Program-made: the position numbers and the translations under genes
Part shown: positions 31,805-41,326 of the stretch, piece after piece
How positions within the stretch are numbered: position 1 is the first letter of the stretch
How the letters are laid out: every line of letters begins with the position of its first letter
Notes under the pieces: generated by a model
Told to the model about the DNA's origin: nothing
Databases searched by the model: none
The model's input: the letters and a program-made list of their open reading frames with translations, nothing else
Assembly (NCBI GenBank): GCA_963976625.1
Contig: CAXBLA010000025.1
Location: 1-44,067 of the forward strand
Length of the DNA: 44,067 nt
Reading direction: 5' to 3'
Source of the DNA: UBA1924 sp963976625
Lineage (GTDB): Bacteria > Planctomycetota > Phycisphaerae > Phycisphaerales > UBA1924

Positions 31805-32668
31805 ATGACGCAGAATTGTGATGAAGATCAAGGGACGGATCAAAAGTTGTATGTGGCTCCTTGGCGGGATCATCTGCACGAGATTATCTTTGAGGCCGAC
31901 ACGCGTTGGGGCAAGGCGTTCGATGTCGGGCTGATCGTGGCGATTATTTTTTCGGTGATCGTGGTGATCCTGAGCACGATGCCGTTTGCAGAGACCGAGC
32001 CTTACCATGCGATTTTCTTGGGGGTGGAATGGTTCTTTACGATTCTGTTTACGATCGAGTATGTGATCCGGCTGATCATTGTGCGTCGCCCGATTCGGTA
32101 CGCGACCTCGTTCTTTGGGGTGATCGATCTGCTGTCGATCCTGCCGGCGTTTATCGGGATTCTCGTGCCCGGGGGCGAGCGGCTGATGGTGGTGCGGACG
32201 ATGCGCCTGCTGCGGATCTTCCGGGTGTTTAAGCTGGCTCGGTATCTCAAGGAGGCGACGGCGCTGCGCGAGGCGCTGATGGTGAGCCGACACAAGATTG
32301 CGGTGTTTATCACCACGGTGCTGATCGTGGTGCTCATCGCCAGCGCGTTGATGCATGTGGTTGAGGGCAACGCGGACAATACCGATTTTGACTCGATGCC
32401 GGCGGCGATGTACTGGGCGATTATCACGATGACCACGGTTGGGTATGGCGATATCGTACCGATCACAGCGGTGGGCAAGGCGACAACGATGGTGCTCGTG
32501 CTTGTCGGTTATTCGCTGATCATTGTCCCGACGGGGATTTTGTCGGCGGAGATTGCTGGGGGTGTTGGTGGTCGCATCACGACGCGGACATGTCCGTCGT
32601 GCATGAGCGAGGGGCACGCGATGGACGCGGTGTTCTGTAGCCGATGCGGAGAGCGGCTCAACGAATAA
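31805..32668 (+). CDS. Voltage-gated-type potassium channel with C-terminal zinc ribbon
   Basis: A six-span ion channel of 287 residues. The S4 voltage-sensor-like helix is RTMRLLRIFRVFKLARY (131-147), with Arg/Lys every third or fourth residue. The pore loop holds the K+ selectivity filter TVGYGD (211-216). After the last span, CPSC and CSRC (Cys263, 266, 278, 281) make a four-Cys zinc ribbon in the cytoplasmic tail, which is uncommon in KvAP-like channels. AGGAGG lies five bases before the ATG. Gating by voltage is a family expectation; whether the ribbon contributes to gating or assembly is unknown. Confidence 0.93.
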   Translation: MTQNCDEDQGTDQKLYVAPWRDHLHEIIFEADTRWGKAFDVGLIVAIIFSVIVVILSTMPFAETEPYHAIFLGVEWFFTILFTIEYVIRLIIVRRPIRYATSFFGVIDLLSILPAFIGILVPGGERLMVVRTMRLLRIFRVFKLARYLKEATALREALMVSRHKIAVFITTVLIVVLIASALMHVVEGNADNTDFDSMPAAMYWAIITMTTVGYGDIVPITAVGKATTMVLVLVGYSLIIVPTGILSAEIAGGVGGRITTRTCPSCMSEGHAMDAVFCSRCGERLNE

Positions 32669-32694
32669 ATCGGGGATTATTGAGTTGAGTAGGC

Positions 32695-33693
32695 TTACTC
32701 GCCCAGCGGGTCTGGACGGTAGAGCTTGACGCCCAGGGCCCAGTTTTTCTCGGTGAAGTTGCCGCCCAGTGAGAACTGCTCGTCGCGGTCTGGGCGGGCT
32801 GCGGACAAGGCCATGATGGTCTTGGCGTCGAGGTTATCGATGAGCGAGACGAGCACGGCTTCTGGGGAAGATGGGATTTTGGCGGCGCCGTATTCTGGGC
32901 GTTCGTGGTGCGAGATGATGATGTGTTGGAGCACGGTGAGGGCGCCCGCTGGCAGGCGGGTGCCGGTCTCGTGCATCATCTGCTGGGCCTTATCGTGGAG
33001 CATGATGGCGCCTTCGACGAGGTGCCCGATGAGTTCGCCGCGATCGGAGTAGCCGAACCCGCGATCGAAGAAGAGTTCGCGTGTCTTGCCCAGGTCATGG
33101 AGGAAGAGCCCCATCATGACGATGTCGCGGTTGATCTTGGGGTAGAGCGGGGCGATGACATCGCAGAGCTGCATGAGGGTGAGTGTGTGTTCGAGGAGCC
33201 CGCCGAGGTAGGCGTGGTGGAGGCGGACGGCGGCTGGGGCGGTGCGGAAGCCGTCCATGAGGTGCTCGTCGGCGAGGTAGGTCTTGGCGAGCGCCTGCAT
33301 CGCGGGGTGCTCGAGGGTGCCAAGCAGGGCGACGACTTGTTCGAACATTTCTTTGGGGTCGCGCTTGGACGCGGGGAGGATGTAGCGGAGTTCGTCGGGG
33401 GTGGGCTCGTGGGGATCGATCTGGTGGATGATGATCTGGAGCTCGCCTTGGTAGGCTTGGGTTTCGCCTTCGACCCAGACGAAGCCGTCGGTGGGGAGGC
33501 GGCGGAAGGTGGCTTCGTCGATCGACCACATGCGTCCGGCGGCGGTGCCCGAGGAATCGCCGAGGAGGCAGCGCAGATATGGCTTGCCCTTCTGGGTGGT
33601 GCCCAGCTGTGCGTTGGCTATGGAATACATGCCATCAAGGCGCTCGGAGGGTTTCATTTCGGCCAGGGTTCTGCGTGCGGTGTTGGTGCTCAT
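32695..33693 (-). CDS. YhaM-like 3'-5' exoribonuclease (OB-fold plus HD domain)
   Basis: A 332-residue protein. The N-terminal OB-fold (about residues 20-95) has the KGKPYLRCLLGDSSGTAAGRMW signature split across its strands. The HD domain starts with LHHAYLGGLLEHTL and contains GLFLHDLGK with metal-binding His199 and Asp200, then IISHHERPEYGA. YhaM-type enzymes degrade short RNA and single-stranded DNA from the 3' end with Mn2+ or similar ions. The start at 33693 lacks a strong ribosome site, and an in-frame ATG at 33729 would add 12 residues. It is divergent from the LptD-like gene. Confidence 0.87.
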   Translation of the reverse strand: MSTNTARRTLAEMKPSERLDGMYSIANAQLGTTQKGKPYLRCLLGDSSGTAAGRMWSIDEATFRRLPTDGFVWVEGETQAYQGELQIIIHQIDPHEPTPDELRYILPASKRDPKEMFEQVVALLGTLEHPAMQALAKTYLADEHLMDGFRTAPAAVRLHHAYLGGLLEHTLTLMQLCDVIAPLYPKINRDIVMMGLFLHDLGKTRELFFDRGFGYSDRGELIGHLVEGAIMLHDKAQQMMHETGTRLPAGALTVLQHIIISHHERPEYGAAKIPSSPEAVLVSLIDNLDAKTIMALSAARPDRDEQFSLGGNFTEKNWALGVKLYRPDPLGE

Positions 33694-33822
33694 GGGGGGA
33701 GCATAGTTCCGCTCGGATTGATTCTCCATGATCGCCAGCTTTGATCTCTTATGGTGTACACTAGTGTCCCCGGTGTTTGCCTGTGTTGGGAGAGATGATC
33801 GGGAGTGGAAGGTATTTGGTGC

Positions 33823-36800
33823 ATGGCTGAGGCGCGGGGCATACACGGGATTCGGGGCGGTTTACAGGCCACGGTATTGATCGCGATCGCGGGGTCGTGT
33901 GCTGCTGGGCTATCGAGCCGGGCGATGGCGGGGATTGAGCGATCGGCGCTGATGCAGCCAGAAGAACAGTTTGGCATCACTGGGTCGTTCGATCGGGTTG
34001 ATTTTCCGATCGAGGCGGTGAGCGGGCGGATTGAGCTGGCGGCTCGGGCCGGGTGGATCTGGAAGGACGGGCAGACCCATCGGGTGGTGCTTGAGCGCGA
34101 TGTGGATGTGGTGCTCGGGGAGCATCGGTTCATGGCGGCGGCGGCCAATATCTGGCTGCGGAAGCTGAGCAGCGATCCAGAAAACGGGACGAGCGATTAT
34201 CAGGTGTACGCGATCTTTGAGGATCTGCGATCGGCGGACGGCACGATCACGATGACAGCCAAGCAGCTGCCGGTGCGTGGGGTGATCCGGGTGGTGGAGC
34301 CGATCTCGATGAAGCTCGATGCGCGGTTTGGCGAGGCGCCGCGAGCGAAGCTGGCGATCGGTGATTTTGTTGAGCGGACGGACGCGGTGTATGCCCAGCG
34401 GGTGCTTGGGGCTCCGGGGCCAGCGGTTGAAGTCGCGGCGGCGCGGCCTTGGTCGTCAACGAATACTCGGCCGGTTGATCGGCAGCCGACTGATCGGCCC
34501 GGGCAGCCGAGAGAACCGGTTCGGCAAGATCCGTCTGTGCAGGTCGCGACGGATCCCAAAGAGCGAACGGCTGATGAGAACCGACAGCCAATCGCTGGCG
34601 ACGGCTCGGTAGAGACTCTGCCCGTGCAGGATCGGGCGATCTTCCATCCCAATGGGGTGTTCTCGGTGGCGATTGGTGGGCGGATTGTCATTGATGGTGC
34701 GACGGGCGGCGATGGGACGGTGATCACCGCCGATGGTGGGGTGACGATCCAGTATCAGGACCCGGGGAGCCAGCGGTGGATTGATTTCAAGGCCGAGCGG
34801 GTGGTGATCTATGCGGCTGGGGACGAGCCGATCACGGGTGTGTCGCGGCTGGGGACTGGGCAGGTTGAGGGGATCTATCTTGAGGGCGGCGTGTTTGCTG
34901 GGGATGACCAGTGGTCGGTGCGCTCGCCTCGGATGTATCTGGATGTGACGAATAACAAGGCGTTGATGCTCGACGCGGTGTTCTGGACGACGGATCAGAA
35001 GACTTCGATGCCTTTGTATGTGCGGGCCGACAGCGTGCGTCAGACGGCGCAGCAGGAGTTCACGGCTGAGAAGGCGAAGATCTCGAACTCGGCGTTCTTT
35101 GAGCCGGACCTGACGATCGGGATCTCGGATATCAAGGTGACGCTCGATCAGGAGCCGACGCAGGCGAATGCCAGCGGGGGCGATGGAGCAAGCGGGACGG
35201 TTGATGGCTTTGATGATCCGCGTCCAGGTGTGCGTGTTGAAGGCAAGAATGTGACGCTCAATGCTGGTGATGTGCCCATCTTGTGGCTGCCGGGGTTTAA
35301 GGGTGACCCGAGTTCGTTCCCGCTGCGACAGATCACGGTGAAGGACTCGAACCGATCGGGGCTGTTGATCCAGACACGCTGGAACGCGTTGTCGCTGCTC
35401 AATATTGATGGGCCTCCGGGCGTGGATGTGGATCTCGATCTGGATTACTACGCCGAGCGCGGGCTCGGGGTCGGGGTGTCGAGCGATTGGTACACCAGCG
35501 AGCATCGCGGCGGTCTTTTTTCGTATCTGATGCCTGATGATAATGGAACGGATGTATTGACCTCGGGCAAGCGGATCCGTCGCGATGGTGAAGTTCGTGG
35601 TATTTTCGCGGGGCATGACATCTGGGAGTTTACCGATGCGTGGACGCTGGTCAGCGAGGTGAGCTATGTGTCCGATGAGGCCTTCGTGCCCGCGCTGCTG
35701 GGCAACCGGGCGCAGACGGTCGAGGACTATCGGAATCGGTTGCGTCTTGAGCGATTGAGCGACAACACGCAGTTCACGATCGAGGCGAGCACCACGCTCA
35801 ACGACTTTATTGTGCCCGAGCACCTGCTCCAGTCGCCGGGCTATGTGGTCAACAAGCAGCCCGAGGCGCGGTTTATTTCGCTGGCCAAAGATTGGCTGCC
35901 GGATGTCGAGCCGGGGTTGTTGACCTACTCGTTTGAGGCTCGCGCGGGGGTGCTGCGTCTGGCGTTCTCGGAGGTGGCGGCGAGTGCGTACGGCATGACG
36001 ACTGACTCGCTGGCGGACGCGGCGTTTGGGACCACGGCCAACAGCTCGCTGGGCGACAAGTTCCGTGCGTTGGGGCTCGATGAGTCCGGGGTGACGCGCC
36101 TTGATACGCGCCATGAGCTCTCGTCGAGGTTTGATGCGGGGCCGATCCGGATCAATCCGTTTATAGTCGGGCGGGCGACGGCCTATGACAGCTCGTTTGA
36201 TTTGTATAGCCCGGGGCAAGAGGACGAGATTCGGTACTGGGGCGGCGGGGGCGTGACGCTCTCGACGACCGTGTCGAAGGTGAACAACAACGCGGAGAGT
36301 CGGTTCTTTGATGTGCACCGGTTGCGGCATATTGTCGAGCCGTCGGTGACGATCTGGGGCGGGGATTCGAACTTTGAGCCATCGGATGTGCCGATCTTTG
36401 ATGATGATGTCGAGGGATTGATCGAAGGGACGGCCGTGCGTTTTGCGCTCGATCAGACCTGGCAGACCAAGCGTGGTGGTGTGGGTCGCTGGCGCGATGT
36501 CGATGTGTTCAAGCTGCGGAGCGAGTATGTGTGGACGGACGAGGACGCGGGGCGTTCGCCACTGCCTCAGTTCTTTTCGACGCGTCCCGAGCTCTCGAAC
36601 CCGGGCGAGTTCATCGGGACGAGCGCGATCTGGCAGCCGACGGAAGTCTTGGCGTTTGCCGGCGAGATCGTCTATGACCTGGACGCTGAGCAGACGGCGC
36701 GGGCGAGCATCGGGGCGATCCTTGAGCATCGCCCGGGGTTCACGACTTCGATTGAGTACCGCGAGATCCAGCCGTTGGACGCGACCTTTGCGTCGTTGTC

Positions 36801-37032
36801 GGCTCGGTATCGGTTGACGGATAAGTACGAGGTCAACACGAGCCTGAACTACAACTTTGATCGGGGCGACTTCCAGACCTTCAACGCACGAGTTTTGCGC
36901 CGGTTCCAGATCGGGACGCTTGGGGCGACGGTGGGGTACAACAATATCCGCGGCGAGACGAGCTTCGGGTTTGTGTTCCGCCCCGGAGGGACGCGCGGCG
37001 ATCTGCCGATCGATTCGTCCTGGGGTGGTTAA
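33823..37032 (+). CDS. LptD/OstA-like outer-membrane protein
   Basis: A large exported protein of about 1069 residues. A hydrophobic signal near residues 15-35 is followed by an N-terminal OstA-like region (roughly 50-200), a Pro/Arg/Gln/Asp-rich disordered linker (about 215-260), a second beta-rich region, and a C-terminal beta-barrel from about 520 onward with many Tyr/Trp-flanked strands. VPILWLPGFKGD matches the LptD core. The end is SFGFVFRPGG and a short tail. LptD inserts lipopolysaccharide in the outer leaflet. The start is ATG 33823 or GTG 33805. This supports a diderm envelope. No LptE or other Lpt gene is visible here. Confidence 0.8.
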   Translation: MAEARGIHGIRGGLQATVLIAIAGSCAAGLSSRAMAGIERSALMQPEEQFGITGSFDRVDFPIEAVSGRIELAARAGWIWKDGQTHRVVLERDVDVVLGEHRFMAAAANIWLRKLSSDPENGTSDYQVYAIFEDLRSADGTITMTAKQLPVRGVIRVVEPISMKLDARFGEAPRAKLAIGDFVERTDAVYAQRVLGAPGPAVEVAAARPWSSTNTRPVDRQPTDRPGQPREPVRQDPSVQVATDPKERTADENRQPIAGDGSVETLPVQDRAIFHPNGVFSVAIGGRIVIDGATGGDGTVITADGGVTIQYQDPGSQRWIDFKAERVVIYAAGDEPITGVSRLGTGQVEGIYLEGGVFAGDDQWSVRSPRMYLDVTNNKALMLDAVFWTTDQKTSMPLYVRADSVRQTAQQEFTAEKAKISNSAFFEPDLTIGISDIKVTLDQEPTQANASGGDGASGTVDGFDDPRPGVRVEGKNVTLNAGDVPILWLPGFKGDPSSFPLRQITVKDSNRSGLLIQTRWNALSLLNIDGPPGVDVDLDLDYYAERGLGVGVSSDWYTSEHRGGLFSYLMPDDNGTDVLTSGKRIRRDGEVRGIFAGHDIWEFTDAWTLVSEVSYVSDEAFVPALLGNRAQTVEDYRNRLRLERLSDNTQFTIEASTTLNDFIVPEHLLQSPGYVVNKQPEARFISLAKDWLPDVEPGLLTYSFEARAGVLRLAFSEVAASAYGMTTDSLADAAFGTTANSSLGDKFRALGLDESGVTRLDTRHELSSRFDAGPIRINPFIVGRATAYDSSFDLYSPGQEDEIRYWGGGGVTLSTTVSKVNNNAESRFFDVHRLRHIVEPSVTIWGGDSNFEPSDVPIFDDDVEGLIEGTAVRFALDQTWQTKRGGVGRWRDVDVFKLRSEYVWTDEDAGRSPLPQFFSTRPELSNPGEFIGTSAIWQPTEVLAFAGEIVYDLDAEQTARASIGAILEHRPGFTTSIEYREIQPLDATFASLSARYRLTDKYEVNTSLNYNFDRGDFQTFNARVLRRFQIGTLGATVGYNNIRGETSFGFVFRPGGTRGDLPIDSSWGG

Positions 37033-37069
37033 AACGGTCGTCTAAGAACAGGCCTCGCTCGAACGAGCT

Positions 37070-38629
37070 TTAGGTTGTTTTGAACATGCTCATTTGTGAT
37101 TTGGTCGCGACTTCGCACGCGACGGGGTGGTCCACATCGACGCGGTACTCGCCTGAGAAACACCCGGTGCAGTAGTGCTCGCTGGGCTGGTTCATCACTT
37201 CGAGCATGCCTTCTTGGCTCAGGAAGTGGAGTGAATCGACACCCAAGAACTCACGGATCTCTTCGACGGTGCGCCCGTGGGCGATGAGCTGGTCGCGGTC
37301 GGCGAAGTCGACCCCGAAGTAGCAGGGGTGCTTGATGGGCGGGCAGGAAATGCGGAGGTGGATCTCTTTGGCGCCGGCTTCGCGGAGCTGGATCATTTTT
37401 AATCGCGTTGTGGTGCCTCGGACGATCGAGTCGTCGACGATGATCAGGCGTTGGTCGCGGACGACCTCGGAGATGACATTGAGCTTGAGGCGGACGGATG
37501 CGGCGCGTTCTTCCTGGGTGGGCTTGATGAAGGTGCGTCCGACATAGCGGTTGGGGACGATGCCCTCGCGGTAGGGGATGCCGGATTCGAGGGCGTAGCC
37601 GTTGGCGGCGCTGCGTCCGGAGTCGGGCATGGGCATGACGAAGTCGGCTTCGACCTTGGCTTCTTGGGCGAGCTTGGCGCCGAAGCGTTCGCGGGAGATC
37701 TGGACATTCTGCCCGAAGACATTGGAGGCGGGGTTGGCGAAGTAGACATGCTCGAAGATGCACTGGGCGAGCGGGGCCGACGGGGCGGCGAAGCGGCGCG
37801 AGGAGACGCCGGCGCTTGAGAGGGTGACGATCTCGCCGGGCTCGACTTCGCGGACGAAGCGGGCGCCCATGACATCGAGTGCGACGGTCTCGGAGGCGAC
37901 GACGGGCTTGCCGGAGGGGAGTTCGCCGAGGACGAGTGGTCGCCAGCCCCACGGGTCGCGGGCGGCTTCGATGCGATCGGGGAAGAGGAGCACGAGCGAG
38001 AACGCGCCCAGCAGGTTGCGCATAGTGGCGGCGACGGGGTCGGGGGAATCGCGTTGCTCGGGTGAGGCGAGCAGGTGGATGATGATTTCTGTATCTGAGG
38101 TCGTGTGGAAGAGACGACCGACGCGGGCGAGTTCTTCGCGCCATTGCTGCCCGTTGACGAGGTTGCCGTTGTGGGCGATGGCGACGGGGCCATCGAACAT
38201 GGTCTCGACGAGCGGCTGGGCGTTGTTGGCGTTGGTGCCCCCGGCCGTGGAGTAGCGGTTGTGCCCGATGGCCCCGGCGTAGGTGTTGGTGCTCTGGCTT
38301 TGTGGGTTTTTGTAGAGTGTTTCGAGCCCGGAGATGGCCCGGCGGTCGAAGACATCGACGACGAGCCCTTGGCCGGTGTGTGCTTCAATGGCGGAGCCGT
38401 CGCTGACGGCGATGCCGGCGGCTTCTTGGCCGCGGTGCTGCTGGGCGTAGAGCCCGAGGTAGACCTTGCGGACGGCTTCGGGGTCGTCCCAGACGCCGAT
38501 GACGCCGCATTTTTCTTTGGGCTGATCGTTGCGCTCGGTCGAGTAGGTTTGTGGATGGGGTTGCTTGCAGGCGCAGGGGCGTTGCGTTGGCTGATTCGAT
38601 GAGACGGGCAGAGAGAAACTCGTCGGCAT
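37070..38629 (-). CDS. purF: Amidophosphoribosyltransferase
   Basis: The first committed enzyme of purine synthesis, making phosphoribosylamine from PRPP and glutamine. The 519-residue protein has a propeptide of about 40 residues; Cys41 in KCGVIGVW should become the N-terminal catalytic Cys after processing. The glutaminase part includes GHNRYSTAGGTNANNAQP. The transferase part has the PRPP loop LIIVDDSIVRGTT. Cysteines in ISCPPIKHPC and HYCTGCFSGEY match the Fe-S-cluster type known from B. subtilis. The start has GGAG about nine bases upstream. It converges with the LptD-like gene across only 37 bases. Confidence 0.96.
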   Translation of the reverse strand: MPTSFSLPVSSNQPTQRPCACKQPHPQTYSTERNDQPKEKCGVIGVWDDPEAVRKVYLGLYAQQHRGQEAAGIAVSDGSAIEAHTGQGLVVDVFDRRAISGLETLYKNPQSQSTNTYAGAIGHNRYSTAGGTNANNAQPLVETMFDGPVAIAHNGNLVNGQQWREELARVGRLFHTTSDTEIIIHLLASPEQRDSPDPVAATMRNLLGAFSLVLLFPDRIEAARDPWGWRPLVLGELPSGKPVVASETVALDVMGARFVREVEPGEIVTLSSAGVSSRRFAAPSAPLAQCIFEHVYFANPASNVFGQNVQISRERFGAKLAQEAKVEADFVMPMPDSGRSAANGYALESGIPYREGIVPNRYVGRTFIKPTQEERAASVRLKLNVISEVVRDQRLIIVDDSIVRGTTTRLKMIQLREAGAKEIHLRISCPPIKHPCYFGVDFADRDQLIAHGRTVEEIREFLGVDSLHFLSQEGMLEVMNQPSEHYCTGCFSGEYRVDVDHPVACEVATKSQMSMFKTT

Positions 38630-38736
38630 GAACTGGCTCCGGTTAGGGATCGCATGAGGTGTCACGCAAATGCGGACACCGATCGGCACTGGAGATTGAG
38701 TCTAGCACTGGGCGAAAACGGAACCCAGCCCTTGGT

Positions 38737-39699
38737 CTATCGCGGGTCGATATTCTCGACGCGCTTGCACAATCCTTCGTCGGCGGCTCGCCCGAGGAAT
38801 GTCTCGATCGCGTCGCGTCCGATCTCGCCCATGTCGAGGGTGAGCCCGGAGACATACATCGCGAGGTAGCGATCGACGAGCTCGGGGTCGTTCCATTCGG
38901 TGCGATCGCCCTTGTTGAGCTGGAGGTACATGCGGGAGGCTTCGCCCATCTCAACGCAGCACTGGACGGAAGCATTGAGGATATTGGCGAGCTCGTCGCA
39001 GGTGCCGGGGCCGAAGCGTTGGTCGAGGTCGCGCCGGATGACATTGAGCCCCAGGGGCAGGGGCTTGTTGGTCTCGCGGTGCCACCACTTGCCGAGATCG
39101 CCGATCTCGCGGAGCCCGAGCTGGGCGTAGGTGAGTTGGGCCTCATGGATGAGCAAGCCGGCGTCGTACTTGTTGCTGGCGACGGCGGCGGGGATGTCGG
39201 AGAAGAGGAGTTCTTGGTGTTTGAACTGGCCGATGGCCATGCTCAGGCCCATGTAGGCGGAGGTGTTGATCCCGGGGATGGCGACGGTGCAGTCGTTGTT
39301 CTTGAGGTCTTCGAGGGTGTGGTAGGGGGAATCTTTGGCGACGACGATGCGGGGGCCGTAGTTTTCGCCGAAGGAGCCGCCGGATGTGGTCATGGCGAAG
39401 CGGTCAGCGATGGCGGGGTAGGTGGCGCAGGAGATGGCGGTGATGTCGTATTGAGTGTAGTCTGAGTGTTCGCCGGCCTGCTCATTGCCAATGACGAGTT
39501 TGTTGAGCTCTTCGACATCGCGTGCGACGAGGTTGAACTTGAACCGTCCGGTATCAACCTGCGGCTTGCCCAGTGGGCCGTCGATCGGGGTGCCGTCGGG
39601 GTGGCGGACGCCGACCAAGGGCCACCACATGACCAGGTCGTCCGAATCGGGCGAGTGGGCGAGGTTGAGTTCGATGGTCTTGGTTTTGGTGTTGGGCAT
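38737..39699 (-). CDS. mqnD: MqnD-like 1,4-dihydroxy-6-naphthoate synthase
   Basis: An enzyme of the futalosine route to menaquinone, acting on cyclic dehypoxanthine futalosine. The 320-residue periplasmic-binding-protein-like fold starts with LNLAHSPDSDDLVMWWPL, close to the family HSPCPNDTF motif. Later blocks include YDITAISCATYPAIADRF, GGSFGENYGPRIVVAKD, TVAIPGINTSAYM and YDAGLLIHEAQLTYAQLGL. The last of a three-gene minus-strand set (lipoprotein - rhodanese - mqnD), it starts eight bases after the rhodanese stop. Menaquinone as respiratory quinone fits the ctaB-SCO operon elsewhere in the window. The other mqn genes are not nearby. Confidence 0.87.
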   Translation of the reverse strand: MPNTKTKTIELNLAHSPDSDDLVMWWPLVGVRHPDGTPIDGPLGKPQVDTGRFKFNLVARDVEELNKLVIGNEQAGEHSDYTQYDITAISCATYPAIADRFAMTTSGGSFGENYGPRIVVAKDSPYHTLEDLKNNDCTVAIPGINTSAYMGLSMAIGQFKHQELLFSDIPAAVASNKYDAGLLIHEAQLTYAQLGLREIGDLGKWWHRETNKPLPLGLNVIRRDLDQRFGPGTCDELANILNASVQCCVEMGEASRMYLQLNKGDRTEWNDPELVDRYLAMYVSGLTLDMGEIGRDAIETFLGRAADEGLCKRVENIDPR

Positions 39700-39707
39700 A
39701 CGGGAGT

Positions 39708-40091
39708 CTAATACTGCTGGATGGTGGGATCAATCTTGAGTCCCCACCAGTTGATCCCGCCGGCGACGGATCGGGAGCCGGCGAGCCCTTGGTGCTGCAT
39801 ATAGAGAGCGACCTGGAGCGAGCGTTTGCCGGATCGGCAGAGGATCGCGATGGTGGTGTCCTCGTCGACATCGAGCTCGTTGATCCGTGCTGGGATATCG
39901 CCCATCGGGATGTGGAGGGCGCCGTCGATCGACGAGGTTTGGAGTTCGTCGGCTTCGCGGACATCGATGAGGAGGAAATCGGTGTCGCCGGCGTCTTGGT
40001 GGAGGGCGGCGGTCTCGGGGACCGTGATTTCGAGGGCTGCGTTGAAGGGCCAGTTGGGCGGGTTGTGATCGATTGGGGGTGTGGTGCTCAC
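39708..40091 (-). CDS. Rhodanese-like domain protein
   Basis: A single rhodanese domain of 127 residues. FLLIDVREADELQTSSIDGA and HIPMGD mark the fold, and LCRSGKRS holds the active-site Cys85. It could carry persulfide sulfur, but the acceptor is unknown. The start is GTG, overlapping the stop of the lipoprotein gene as GTGA. It lies between that gene and mqnD in one transcription unit. Confidence 0.93.
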   Translation of the reverse strand: MSTTPPIDHNPPNWPFNAALEITVPETAALHQDAGDTDFLLIDVREADELQTSSIDGALHIPMGDIPARINELDVDEDTTIAILCRSGKRSLQVALYMQHQGLAGSRSVAGGINWWGLKIDPTIQQY

Positions 40092-40741
40092 GGGGTGGGT
40101 TCCTGTGGTTCGGTTTGGGTGTCAGTATATGTTTTGGGGGATGCGGGCGTCGGGAAGCCCGAGGACCATTGGTCTTGGGTCTCGGTGCGTTTCCAGACGC
40201 GGGCGGGGGAGGTGGTGGGCTCGGCGAGTTGGTTGGTGGCGACGAGGTAGCCGAAGGCATAGGGGGTGCCGATGAATGATCGCCCCAGATCGTTGAGGGT
40301 GTTGATGGCGTCGTTGATCCAGATGAGCGCGGGGGGGATGGCGGCGGTCTGGGTTTGGCGGATGGGTTGGTACCAGGCGAGGGCGTCGTTGGCGGTGGGG
40401 TAGAGCCCGAGGATGCGTGGGGGGGCTTTTTTGTTGACAGGCGGCAAGAGGGTGAGGGCCCAGGAGTGGACGACCGCGTCGAGGGGGGCGATGTATTGGG
40501 TGGGCGTCCAGTTTGAGCGCGGCGGCGTGGTGGTGGCGAAGAGGTCTCGTCCGGTTGCGGGCGGTGGCGGGGTGGTTGGCTTTGATTGAACGAAAGTTGG
40601 CGGGGTGTGGGCGCCCCCGAGGGTGAGGCGGGCGTTGAGCGGGTGGGTGCAGGCGCTTATGCCGAGACTCACGCAGAGCAAGAGCCAGACCAAGAGCGGG
40701 CAGAGGGCATTGAAGATTGGGGCTCGGCGAGCAGGGTGCAT
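40088..40741 (-). CDS. Putative lipoprotein, unknown function
   Basis: A 217-residue protein. A signal with hydrophobic stretch LLVWLLLCVSLG is followed by the lipobox ISAC, so Cys31 would be lipidated. The mature part is Pro/Thr-rich near the start (PTTPPPPATG) and then has a mixed domain with LGLYPTANDALAWYQPIRQT and WINDAINTLNDLGR. I do not recognise the family. Its stop overlaps the rhodanese start. Confidence 0.75.
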   Translation of the reverse strand: MHPARRAPIFNALCPLLVWLLLCVSLGISACTHPLNARLTLGGAHTPPTFVQSKPTTPPPPATGRDLFATTTPPRSNWTPTQYIAPLDAVVHSWALTLLPPVNKKAPPRILGLYPTANDALAWYQPIRQTQTAAIPPALIWINDAINTLNDLGRSFIGTPYAFGYLVATNQLAEPTTSPARVWKRTETQDQWSSGFPTPASPKTYTDTQTEPQEPTP

Positions 40742-40816
40742 GGGCGATCATACGCCGACAGATCACGGGGCATGGGTGGGTCTGCTCTCGGGGGGCTGGC
40801 TATGCTTTGGGTGCGT

Positions 40817-41305
40817 ATGGCGAAGAACAAGAACAAGAAATCGAAGATGGGGCCTCCGAGTTTTAATAATCGGCGGGCGCTGTACGATTATTTTATTGTC
40901 GATACGCTCGAGGTGGGGATCGTGCTTGAGGGCTCGGAGGTCAAGGCGATCCGCGAGGGGAGCTGCTCGCTCAAGGAGGGGTACATCAGCGTGGACCTTG
41001 AGCCGCCACGATTGACGCTCCATCAGGTGGATATTGGGATCTATCAGCCCGCGGGGCAGCTCAACCATGTGCCCAAGCGGGACCGTGTGCTGCTGGCCAA
41101 GAAGCGAGAGATCGAGAAGCTGGCGCGCGAGGTGGACCAGAAGGGCGTGACGCTGGTGCCTCTGGAGCTGTATTTCTCGAAGGGGTACGCCAAGATCAAG
41201 CTGGCGCTGGCCAAGGGCAAGGCCCAGCACGATAAGCGCAAGGCGATCGCTGATCGCGAGAACCAGCGTGACATGCAGCGGGCGATGTCGAAGTATTCAA
41301 ACTAG
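40817..41305 (+). CDS. smpB: SsrA (tmRNA)-binding protein SmpB
   Basis: SmpB binds tmRNA and brings it to stalled ribosomes for trans-translation. The 162-residue protein shows NRRALYDYFIVDTLEVGIVL, EGSEVKAIREGSCSLKEGYI and KKREIEKLAREVDQKGVTLV. LYFSKGYAKIKLALAKGK follows, then a basic helical tail KRKAIADRENQRDMQRAMSK. The start is ATG 40817 before AKNKNKKSK; the ribosome site is weak. The ssrA gene itself is not seen in the window. Confidence 0.96.
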   Translation: MAKNKNKKSKMGPPSFNNRRALYDYFIVDTLEVGIVLEGSEVKAIREGSCSLKEGYISVDLEPPRLTLHQVDIGIYQPAGQLNHVPKRDRVLLAKKREIEKLAREVDQKGVTLVPLELYFSKGYAKIKLALAKGKAQHDKRKAIADRENQRDMQRAMSKYSN

Positions 41306-41326
41306 AAGAGCAAGTGATCGATTCGT

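Noticed and set aside
40742..40816. tmRNA gene next to smpB
   Set aside because: Neither the short upstream gap nor the gap downstream shows a tRNA-like end or a tag frame.
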